Source: Sordaria brevicollis
Taxonomy: Eukaryota > Ascomycota > Sordariomycetes > Sordariales > Sordariaceae
Direction of reading: 5' to 3'
DNA: 64,000 nt
Assembly (NCBI GenBank): GCA_033439795.1
Contig: JAUTDP010000013.1
Coordinates: 1,911,489 to 1,975,488 of the forward strand
Each line of letters starts with the position of its first letter. The first letter of the stretch is position 1. Below are positions 34,050 to 42,585 of this stretch, in pieces. The notes beneath the pieces were generated by a model. The model was not told the origin of the DNA. It did not search any database and saw only the letters and a list, made by a program, of their open reading frames with translations. The translations under genes and the position numbers were made by a program.

Positions 34050-34950
34050 AATAAAATTATAAAGGAGGGATTTATGAACGGCTATTTAAAAAATATAAAA
34101 TTTATGCCAATTATAGAAAAATTCAAAAATTACCCGAATATTACCGAAGTCGATAGTGTTATTTCTTATACCGGGTACCCCTTCGAAATTATAAACGGAT
34201 TATTATATAATGTTAATATAAATAAAATAAGGTATTTATACGTATTATATTCTATAATACTAATTATCTTAAACGCCGTTTATAACGAAAAGTACTATTT
34301 TAATAAAGACCGTATAATATAAAATTTTAAAGAATATATTATTATAAGGAAAATTCAAATTATTAAAAACTACGTATAATATTATTTAATATATTAATTA
34401 AATTGTACAAATCGAAAAGTAATTATCGGAAATTACTAACTTATTAACCTTAAATTTATTTAACCTATAAAAACTATTATAATTAATTTTATTATAAATT
34501 TACCCAAAGTAATAACTTCCGGAACCCCTTAGTATATCCTTAAATTCGATTTCTTCGATACCCTTATACCGGTATTATATTATTCTTTTAAAAAAACGAA
34601 ATTTATTCCGGGATATTATATATATACTATAAAAGATTAGGGATGTATTTTAATTAAGGAATTAATTTTAAATAATTAAAAATTGCTTTAAATTATTATT
34701 TCAAATTGTAATTACAAATTTATATCGCGGGTTTAGAAAGGTATATAATAAATATTAAATATTAAATTATTAATAATTATAGTATATTACTTATAAGGTA
34801 ACGGTATAATAGAACGTCGGAATTAAGACGTAAAAATTACAATCCGGTATTATTATTTTACGAAACCCGAATTAAATTAAATAAAAATATTACCTAATTT
34901 ATAATAAAATATAAATAATATATACTTTAATCCGATTAAATCGTCCCCCT
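34050..34950 (+). pseudogene. Decayed integrase domain
   Basis: An N-terminal region with a surviving open piece (34,074-34,322) leads to a core with NLPKVITSGT (34.5 kb) and FDFFDTLIPVL (34.55 kb; the D-x(n)-D spacing). GNGIIERRN follows at 34,798-34,826, matching the P-x-x-N-G-x-x-E motif that carries the catalytic Glu. The helicase gene resumes beyond the 3' LTR. Confidence 0.7.
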
Positions 34951-35799
34951 ACGAATAATTCTTCGGCTTTAAACCCTTAAAATTATTCGATATTATTATT
35001 TAAAATAAAGGATAGCCTTTAAACTATATAATATTTTGAAATAATTTTCGAAAAGACGCGCAATTAATAATAACCTTCGTAACCGTAGTAATTAAAAAAC
35101 GGTATAATAATAATTATAAGTAATACGAATTCGAAATTAGTAAAAAAGTATTTTTCAAATTATATAAAAAATACTATCTACTTAGCCGACCCTTTCGGAA
35201 ATTTTTATAATAACGAATTAATTTATTTATAATTCTTAAACGTATTAATAAATTAACCTACTAATTAAATTTACCCTCTAAAATAATAGGAATTTATTTA
35301 ATAATATCCGTTATTTAATTAAAAGGCGCCGCCCTTAATAATAACCCTTTTAATTGCACCCTACCGCCCCCTAGCCCTATAATAAACGATTAAAAATAAA
35401 AAGAGGACGAAGAAAACGTAGAATACGAATTAGAAATTATTTTAAAGTACTTAGAGGATAAGAAAAAGGGTAAATAAAAATATTTAATAAAATAAAAAGG
35501 CTATAGCTATAATCGTAATAAATAATTACTGGAAGATAAAATATATAATACTCCGGATTTAATTAAAGAATATTAAAATTATTTAGGAAATAAATTATTA
35601 AAAAAGAATAAAGCGCTAGTAATAAAGAAAATAATTTTTAAATTATTTAAGCGTAACCTATGGCTAAAATAGAAATAAATAAAGAATAAGGAGAAAAATA
35701 TAAAGAAAACGTAAAAATAAGAGGATAATAAGATTATTATATATATAATTAATTATTATTAAAATTAATAAGGGAATTCTTTCTAAGCCTAGTATTTAA

Positions 35800-36090
35800 T
35801 ACCAGAATAGTATTGCAAATATTATATATTAGAGATGCTAGTACGTAATAGCCTACTTACCGGCCCCCCGCGGTTAGTAGCGACCGGTAGTTGGGTGCGC
35901 GGTCATTCCGACCGCGACCGCGACCGCGGTCGCGCCTAACCTATATAAGTGGGTCTGCCCCGCGTTCGTAGTGCTTATGGTCTTTGACCGCTGCGAGCTC
36001 CCCTCTTTCTAATTTCTTCTTTCTTCATCAATTTACACACGTTTATAACAATCAAGATTCTTCTTATTGCTTTACAATACCCATCCGGTA
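35800..36090 (+). repeat. 3' LTR of the gypsy element
   Basis: The same 291-bp repeat as the 5' LTR. Here the first part is RIP-mutated (TGTTACA became TATTATA), but the last about 100 bp keep unmutated CpA sites (CATCAATTTACACACG), the reverse of the 5' LTR. Confidence 0.9.
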
Positions 36091-38560
36091 TTAGCCTTCT
36101 TCAATTTCTTCTTCTTTATAAACGCAATATTACGGGCAATCCTTTTTTCGCTATTATTAAATACTTTTAATAAAATTAATATAATACAAGCATATTCGGT
36201 AATTATTATTTACTTATATTATTATATCTATTTTTATAATTTAAATATAAAAATAATTTTAATAAAATTATTTATTATAAATATATATTCTTATTTAACG
36301 AATAAACGGGTAAGAATATTTTAGAGTAAAAATAATATAAATATTTCTTTAAGTAAATAAAAGAATTTTAATATTTTAGGGTAGAAGGTTTACGTTTTAA
36401 TAAATATAAAATGTTTTAATTCGTCTATTACAAAATTAATTTTAATTAATTTCGCTAAACGCCGGTTAATAACCGCCAATTTCCTAAATATCGGCGGTAA
36501 AAAGCTTAATAAAGGGTAATACCTATTATAATATTGTTAATATAAAATCGGAGGAGGATTAATATTAATAATTTTAACGTCGAAATCTTTAATATAAAAA
36601 AGCAGACTTCCGGGCCTAAGTAATAACCCTAATTCCTATAATAACCGTAAAATATATTATTAGAAATATCCTACGTTAATAAATTTATATATTTTTTTAT
36701 ATTTAATCGTAATCTTCTTTCGAAATAATTTTTCTTTAACGGTTTAAATACGGAATCGGCAATTACTATTATTAATACCCAAATTTTATAGAATTATATA
36801 ATTAAAAACCCCTTTATCTTCGCTAAATATTTCGTTATAAATTAAAATATCCTTATTCGACGTACTTTTAATTACCGAAAATTAATTAAACGTACCCTAA
36901 TTCGGAAATTCGGCCGATTAAATAAAATCTTTAATTAAAACGAAATTTAATATCGTATATTAAAAAATAACGGAAGGAAAAAATAATAATCTTAGCGTTT
37001 TTAATTAAATATTATCCGAAATTCTATTAGCGATTATAATATCCGTTTTAGCGGACGTTTTTAATTAGTTTAAATAATCGAATCAATAAAATAATAGAAA
37101 ATAATACCCTATATTATATATAATAGAATCCGTATAAACGGCGCGTCCGAACCGCTATATTAAATTAATTATATTATTAAACCGGATTGCGCTATATTAT
37201 ATTACGCGCTATATATTAGGAATATCCATCCCTATTCCTAACGAAACGGTAATAAATATTATCCGATATATAGTATCCGTATATTTAAAATCTTCGTATA
37301 ATTCCCTTTAATCCTTAAAATTCGTATTTATATCGTATTTACGGATTACTTTTATTATATATAATAAATCGTAGCCGTTAAATATAAAGTACTATAATAA
37401 GTACGCCCAGGCGGAAAATAATAATAATTTATTATTAATATAAATAATTATTTTCGGAAGAAGGCGTATATTAAAAGTAAGGGTATTCGGCGTTAACGGG
37501 CCGAAGACGAATTCAAATTACCGATAATTATAAATCCTACTTATTAGAATAGGTTATAATACTATTATTATATTAATATAATCGATTAAAATACGAATAA
37601 TAATAAATTTATTTATTCCGCAACCTTTTAAATAAAAGCCGTTATACTTATAAATATAATATTAAACGTTATATATTAATATAACCGTATACCTAAATTA
37701 AGTAATATTCGACGGGATAGTTATTTGGATAATATAAAAATATATAAATTACTTCCGGAAATTGCGCTACTAAAAAATAATATATAATTTATTAATAACG
37801 ATAAAAATAATTTATTAATTAAAAAATACTTTATATATTAATTCTATAAATTTCTCGTCTATAATTTATTTTAAACTTAAAAAAATATATATATAATTTC
37901 CTATTTTTAAATTTTTTTAAAATCGGATATCCTATAATAAATTAAATTAACGTCCGTTCTATAATTATTTAAATAAAATTCAAAATTAATAAGGGGGGGG
38001 TAAGGCTCTTATTTCTCTTACCCCCCCCTATTAATTTTAAAACTATTATCGTCGTATTTTAATAATTAATTAATTAATTAAAATAAACCGAATACCCGGG
38101 AATTTAGTAATAATATCGCACTATTCCTCGCTGAATCAATTAAACGGGATAATTTAAATAATAATTTTATTAAATAAAATAAAAAATACTATCTAAAAAA
38201 TAATACTCTTATTATAATTTATTCTAATAATTAAAATTATATCGCTTTATTTATAAATAATACAATAAACGGACTCAATTTAACCAAACTTTAAATAACG
38301 TTATTTCTATCCTAATAGCAAACCCCAATTTAATATATATATAATTACCGCATTAATAAACCTATACTATATATCTTCATTGTTAATAAAAATAATATGT
38401 TATAATATTTCGTTAATTTAATATTGTAAATTTATTTCGGAATATCCGGACGTATTAAATATTCGAAAATCAGTAATATAACGGATAAATATTAAAAGTT
38501 CATCGGTATTATAATTTAAATCGCTTATCGTATATATTAAATTTTATAGTAATACGATTA
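36091..38560 (-). pseudogene. Decayed RecQ-like SF2 DNA helicase, split by a gypsy element
   Basis: The minus-strand phase has RIP-type stops only. Helicase core motifs are visible in current sequence: LLFSAWAYLL.YF (37.39-37.43 kb), FITVSLGIGMDIPNI (about 37.21-37.26 kb, the motif V region) and INLI.RFGRAVY (37.13-37.18 kb, motif VI with Q/R..GRA). The motif II region is near 37.78 kb (NKLYII, Asp-Glu degraded). Upstream, 38.05-38.52 kb is a long helical region (RYITDFRIFNTSGYSEINL; IESVYCIINKAI) like the extended N-termini of fungal RecQ-like repeat and telomere-linked helicases. A G/C-run palindrome interrupts it at 37,980-38,042, and the gypsy element at 27,344-36,090 splits the C-terminus. 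It lies just inside the right TIR and is transcribed leftwards. Confidence 0.6.
37980..38042. repeat. G/C-run palindrome inside the RecQ-like ORF
   Basis: AAAATTAATA, G8, a short pyrimidine-rich loop, C8, TATTAATTTTAAAA. It belongs to the same family as the hairpins at 15.9-16.06, 22.19, 24.2-24.3 and 25.85 kb. Confidence 0.8.
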
Positions 38561-38802
38561 TAAATTATTAAAATAAAGTATATAATCCTTATTATAACGT
38601 TTTTTTATATAATAAAAACTACCCCTACGATATTAGAAATTTGTATTATATATAGAAAAACGTAAAAAAATATTATAGAATATATACTTTAATAATACCT
38701 TATCCTCGGAATGTATTTTTAATCGCAATAAAAATTTTCGTAATTGAAAAATAAAAGAGTATTTTAAATAATTTTACTCAAAATATACATTTTTTTTTAT
38801 AC

Positions 38803-38942
38803 AATGGCCACTTTTGTTCAGGAGGGATATAGACGTAAATTAAATGTTATACCATTTTTGGACCCGCAGGTTCCAAGCCACGCGCCATTTGTGGCGGCCG
38901 AAAGCGGGGCGGATGCGGAGGGGAACAAAAGTGGGGGCTGAC
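38803..38942. repeat. RIP-spared hairpin at the right RIP boundary
   Basis: CCACTTTTGTTC (38,808-38,819) is matched in inverse by GAACAAAAGTGG (38,924-38,935), enclosing CCATTTTTGGACCCGCAGG (38,853-38,871), which also occurs at 12,694-12,712. From about 38,850 rightwards the DNA keeps its CpA sites. Confidence 0.65.
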
Positions 38943-39145
38943 ACTTTTAGATGAACGCCTGTTGTGAGTAGTCTCAGTTCTCAGACCCACTTACCTCCGA
39001 ACCCCACCCCCCATAAAGTTCGAGGAGAGGAGACCCACATTTTGTGGGGTGGGTCCGCTGAGCGCCGTGGAGGAGGTTCTGTGGAAGAGACTAGTTGTGA
39101 GAGACTAGTTCAGGAGAGGCCAATGCGTTCCTCATGGAAAGTTCA

Positions 39146-39182
39146 TTTCAGAAGGCCATTTCCCAGATTGCCGAACGCACCC
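39146..39182 (-). repeat. Right terminal inverted repeat (37 bp)
   Basis: It begins TTTCAGAAGGCC and ends CCGAACGCACCC. It is an exact reverse complement of 8,926-8,962 and is followed by TTGG, which completes the CTTGG duplication. Confidence 0.85.
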
Positions 39183-39286
39183 TTGGCTACGGCCGCGCTC
39201 TGGAATGGATGCGACACCACGAAAGCTGCTCGAGACAGAATGTGGGCTTGTGATAGAGATGCTTCTTCGACTTCCAAGTCTGGAAG
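39182..39286 (-). pseudogene. Interrupted exon, upstream half
   Basis: On the minus strand this piece starts after a possible acceptor (TTAAAAG at 39,287-39,293, with an in-frame TAA just beyond) and reads LPDLEVEEASLSQAHILS... up to the target duplication. It continues in frame into 8,926-8,836. It is normal-composition DNA lying just outside the RIP block. Confidence 0.5.
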
Positions 39287-39411
39287 CTTTTAAGATGAAC
39301 CTGTCTGCCAGTCATTTACTCGCTATCCTCAACTATCTAGGGAATATCTTCTGCCTTGGATAACTTACTTCCAAGACCAATATCACGACCATCGATAAAA
39401 ACTTACACAAG

Positions 39412-40361
39412 ATGAGACTCAAAACGGGATATTTCATCCCAGCACTATGTCTTCTCAAAGCATGCCACGCATTGGAGCCCACCGACTGTCTCGCTGATGG
39501 CGACCCGTGCGCTGATGCCGTGACCGATACCTATCGCGGTCAAACCTTCACTGCCCAAGCCTGGATGGACTGTTCAAGCTTTCAGCAAGATACCAGTTAC
39601 GGCTACACCGCGTAAGTGAATTCCACGACGCCCATCATGTCTTGACGACACATCTTGTTAGATATCAAACTAACATATCAAAAAGAACTGTAACAGGCTA
39701 TCCAGAACCATATCCAACAGGTGCCAAATCCCGGCCTATATACGTTATAGAGGAGTGCACTCTGGATGCGCAATACGCAAGTGCTTGCTCATGCTACTTT
39801 GGGCTTTCTGCCCAGACTACGTATTTGGTGGATGCGGTATGCAAACCTTCTCCCCTTTTATGTTCCCATGAGACTAGCTTGCTTACCTACTCTTTTGCTC
39901 GCCTACAATAGACAACAACCATAACCGTCCCCTTTCCCACCACCGCTACTGACACCGACATCCCCCTGACCACCACCACCACCACCACCGGCACCACTGA
40001 TATTACAGAACCAACCATCTCCTTCCCCACAACCACCTCCAATTGCTCAAAGGTAGGTGGTGACGGTAGCTTCCCTCGAAGTTCAAGTAGCAGCAATGAG
40101 ACTAACAGTAACAATCCTAGCCCCACCGCAGAAACCGGAACCGGCAGTGATACACCCCAGGCTTTATGCACACCCGCCCCTTCAACCCCTAACATCACCA
40201 CCTGCCCCATTTTGTCCTCCACCTCTCCCTCCCCTAAGTGCGTTTCGGGAAGTGCCCATGTGAGGAGTGTTGTTGTGGTGATGGGGTTTTGGGGGTTTGT
40301 GTTGAGCCCAGGTGGGGGTGTGATGCTGGTAATGCAAGGAGGTTGTTTGGGATTGAAATGA
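39412..40361 (+). CDS. Putative secreted, GPI-type cell-surface protein (3 exons)
   Basis: Proposed exons are 39,412-39,611, 39,662-39,836 and 39,912-40,361, giving about 274 residues. Intron 1 is GTAAGT...TTAG (50 nt) and intron 2 is GTATGC...ATAG (75 nt); both restore one continuous frame. The N-terminus is a signal peptide (MRLKTGYFIPALCLLKACHA). The mature start has six or more Cys (DCLADGDPCAD, MDCSSF, EECTLDA, ACSCYFG), then a Thr/Ser/Pro-rich stalk (TTTTTTTGTTD) and a hydrophobic tail (VVVVMGFWGF), as in glycosylated wall proteins. A possible further intron (40,053-40,120, with CTAAC branch site and TAG) would cause early termination and is not used. The family is not recognised. Confidence 0.55.
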
Positions 40362-40755
40362 CGGTGGGAGGGGATACGGTTGGGAGGAGATTTGATGAGG
40401 CAGTTGGGTTGTGATAATTTCTATTGTGAAGAGGGGAACAGGTGAGGAAATCGCTTAGTTAACCTTGAATGTTCAGGACTTGAGATGTGCTTGTGAGATC
40501 ATTGGCAAATTCTTGATATTCTGAAATACTATTGCAGAGCGGTAACTACTATTACAAGTCCAAATTGAGATATAGCCTCATGGCGATGGAAGAGTCGGGT
40601 GATTGGCGAATGCTTCATAATGACAAAAGAAGAAGGAATGATTTGACCTATTCTCAGATCTCATCTTTCCGTTCCCACCTTCCCACCTTCCCACATTCCC
40701 ACTTCTCTTCTCTCATCCCTCTTTCCATCCTTACCTCATTACCTCCTTACCTCCC
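40362..40755. other. Intergenic region (convergent)
   Basis: 3' regions of two genes that read towards each other. It contains a CTTCCCACC-type repeat (about 40,672-40,705). No gene seen. Confidence 0.5.
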
Positions 40756-41622
40756 CTAAACCAAAATCCGCCCCCCATCCGTCGCCACAACCCTCCCCGT
40801 CACAAACCGATCCCGCATAAAATACATATAAGCCTCCGCCACATCCTCGGGCCTGCCCACCGTTCTCGTCAGCGTCCGTTTCTTAAACCCCTCCAAGATC
40901 TGCTCAAGTTGCTCCCCTTTGCCAAAAGCATCAAACAACTCCGTCTGCACCGCGCCCGGAGACACCAAGTTAACCCTCGTCGGCTTGAGGTCAACCGCCA
41001 GTCCCCTAACCAATCCCTCTAGTGCACCACCGACGGCTGCGACGACGGCCCAGCCCGGGCCAGGCTTTTCCGTGTTTGTGCCCCCCGTGAAGGTGATACT
41101 GCTTGACACGGCATGGTTGAAATAGCGGTCGGAAGATAGCAATTTAGCGAGGATGAGCGGGGCAGTGAAGCGCACCGCGCAAGCTTTTTCGTAAATCTCG
41201 GGCGTGATTTGGCTGATTGGAGTCAAGGATAAAGCGTCGCCGGCGGTGAAAACGACATGGTCAAACTTGTGGCGCCCTTCGAGGGTGGCTTGGTCCAGTA
41301 GCTGCGTGAGAGAGACTTCGACGGTGGTGGGGGAGGAGAGGTCGCAGGTGAAACCGGTCAGACGAGGGATGCCGCCTCCTGCTATGGACTGCTGGGAGGA
41401 GGAGGAGGAATTGTAGGTGTAGGCGGGGGAGGAGCGGAGACGGTCGAGGGAGGAGGAGAGTTTGGAGGTGGAGGAGGAGGAGATGGTTACGAGGAGACCG
41501 GCTTCGAGAGAGGCTTCGGCGACGGCGAAGCCGATGCCTGAGGTGCCGCCGAGGATGAGGACGCGCTGGTTGGAGAGTTTGGAGGCGTATTTGAGGCCGG
41601 AGGTGGTGATAGGTGCTGCCAT
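40756..41622 (-). CDS. Short-chain dehydrogenase/reductase-like protein without the canonical Tyr-x-x-x-Lys
   Basis: The ATG at 41,622 (ATCAAAATGGCAG) gives 288 residues; the frame is open 32 codons further up, but that extension is basic and lacks a good context. A Rossmann fold is clear: VLILGGTSGIGFAVAEASLEAG near the N-terminus (the TGxxxGIG motif with Gly), then CDLSS, then VFTAGDAL in place of NNAG. In the active-site region, where a Tyr and Lys are expected four residues apart, the sequence reads PGPGWAVVAAVGGALEGLVR, so both seem to be replaced. The distal VNLVSPGAVQTELFD motif is normal. It may be a variant enzyme or a cofactor-binding non-enzyme; cytosolic. It stands alone, with no gene cluster around it. 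Confidence 0.85.
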   Translation of the reverse strand: MAAPITTSGLKYASKLSNQRVLILGGTSGIGFAVAEASLEAGLLVTISSSSTSKLSSSLDRLRSSPAYTYNSSSSSQQSIAGGGIPRLTGFTCDLSSPTTVEVSLTQLLDQATLEGRHKFDHVVFTAGDALSLTPISQITPEIYEKACAVRFTAPLILAKLLSSDRYFNHAVSSSITFTGGTNTEKPGPGWAVVAAVGGALEGLVRGLAVDLKPTRVNLVSPGAVQTELFDAFGKGEQLEQILEGFKKRTLTRTVGRPEDVAEAYMYFMRDRFVTGRVVATDGGRILV

Positions 41623-42585
41623 TTTGATAGATTGACCGTGAGATTTTTTTGGTTTAGGGTGTTTTGGTTTGAGAGTTGTTGACAGGATCAAACTAGAAAA
41701 GGAAACAGAGATCGACAAGTGAGAATATGAAGTGATGATATATATCGTGTTTGAAAGCCTGGATAGTCGCGGAAGGATTCACTCAATGAGACCTTGGCAT
41801 CTTCCACTTCCTGATCCTTTCTCATCCTTCATTCCTCGGGATGGCAACCCTATTTATACATGTTCCAGATCCGAGAAAATGGAAGACGGCACGAAAAGTT
41901 CAGCTCGGCGTCACGGATAGTAGTTTGGGGGCCGGTTACACACATCCCCATCGGGGTCATTTGAGCTTGAGGGTTGGGGTTGGATCTGACGAACGGTGTT
42001 AACGGAGTTAGACATCGCCAACAATGGTGCCGAGTCTGCAATGCAACACGGCGCTAGAGCCGATGAAGATCGGGATTAGTAAAGCACAAGGAATCGGAAG
42101 GTAAACCTGGGCCGAAAGAACAGCGCTTTCACCCCGAATGTTGAATAGCTTAGTAAGTGTCGGGGATAATGGCGTTCGGTCGGCATTGTCTACGACAACC
42201 TTGGCATTCAGTGATCTCATCTCAAAGGTCTCTCTGAAATTCGAGAGCTGTTTCGGCCCGGTACAAGCACATCACGGATACCTACCGTAAGCTGACCGGG
42301 ATCGGGGGAAGAGATCGTATCGATGACCCGCGCAAACTGCTTGTTTGACATTCACCTAAACACCAATGACAGCAAGCAATCGACCAAAGACTCTCATCTG
42401 CTTCATTAACCTACTAAAACATATCTTCCCACAAACAAATCTAACTATATCGGGAATTGTGAACTTCGACATGGCTCATTAGAAATAGTTATACAGATTG
42501 CATCCTCCTTTCTTCGACATAGGAGGCATATTCCAAAAAAAGAACGGCTGATGAGAGACAGGTGGTAAACAACTCGCTTCCATGC
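41623..42585. other. Promoter region of the SDR gene and 3' side of the GT90 gene
   Basis: 0.96 kb of normal-composition DNA. Short frames at 41,732-42,220 are not credible. No repeats are seen. Confidence 0.45.

Larger units (their letters stand above)
27344..36090 (+). mobile_element. Ty3/gypsy LTR retrotransposon, RIP-mutated (8.75 kb)
   Basis: Two 291-bp direct repeats (27,344-27,634 and 35,800-36,090) flank a decayed plus-strand gag-pol in the order Gag, protease, RT, RNase H, integrase, which is the Ty3/gypsy order. LTR ends are TACCGG...CCGGTA rather than TG...CA. The flanks are TTAA (27,340-27,343) and TTAG (36,091-36,094), a 4-bp duplication differing by one RIP-type change. The insertion interrupts the RecQ-like gene. 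No intact ORF remains. The short open frames 29,806-29,991 and 34,074-34,322 are surviving pieces of it, not genes. Confidence 0.85.
8927..39181. mobile_element. 30.3-kb TIR-bounded composite insertion carrying a RecQ-like gene
   Basis: The ends are perfect inverted repeats (8,926-8,962 and 39,146-39,182, 37 bp, starting GGGTGCGTTCGG). Outside them lies CTTGG on both sides (8,922-8,926 and 39,182-39,186). Equivalent readings are a 36-bp TIR with a 5-bp duplication CTTGG, or a 37-bp TIR starting GGG with a 3-bp duplication TTG. The left and right subterminal DNA share scattered inverted motifs (TAGTCTC, AACCTCC, TGCGGGTCCAAA). Nearly all of the interior is RIP-mutated. Nested inside are a Harbinger-like element, a gypsy element and small palindromes. 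About 18 kb remains as the element's own DNA, with several ORFs on both strands and a RecQ-like helicase at the right end. The transposon class is unknown. A GGG terminus with a 3-bp duplication would fit PIF/Harbinger. Confidence 0.6.

Noticed and set aside
34074..34322. 82-codon open frame
   Set aside because: It is a surviving piece of the gypsy pol between RNase H and integrase, not a gene.
36067..36324. 85-codon open frame
   Set aside because: It starts in the 3' LTR and reads antisense through the RecQ-like ORF; a composition artefact.
8927..39181. Maverick/Polinton interpretation
   Set aside because: No DNA polymerase B, retroviral-type integrase outside the gypsy element, or capsid signature seen; the TIRs are too short.
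38964..39293. 109-codon plus-strand frame
   Set aside because: It lies mostly in the hairpin-rich element end and crosses the right TIR into the flank; no protein features.
40053..40120. Possible fourth intron in the surface-protein gene
   Set aside because: Its splice sites look acceptable, but splicing creates an immediate stop and loses the hydrophobic tail.
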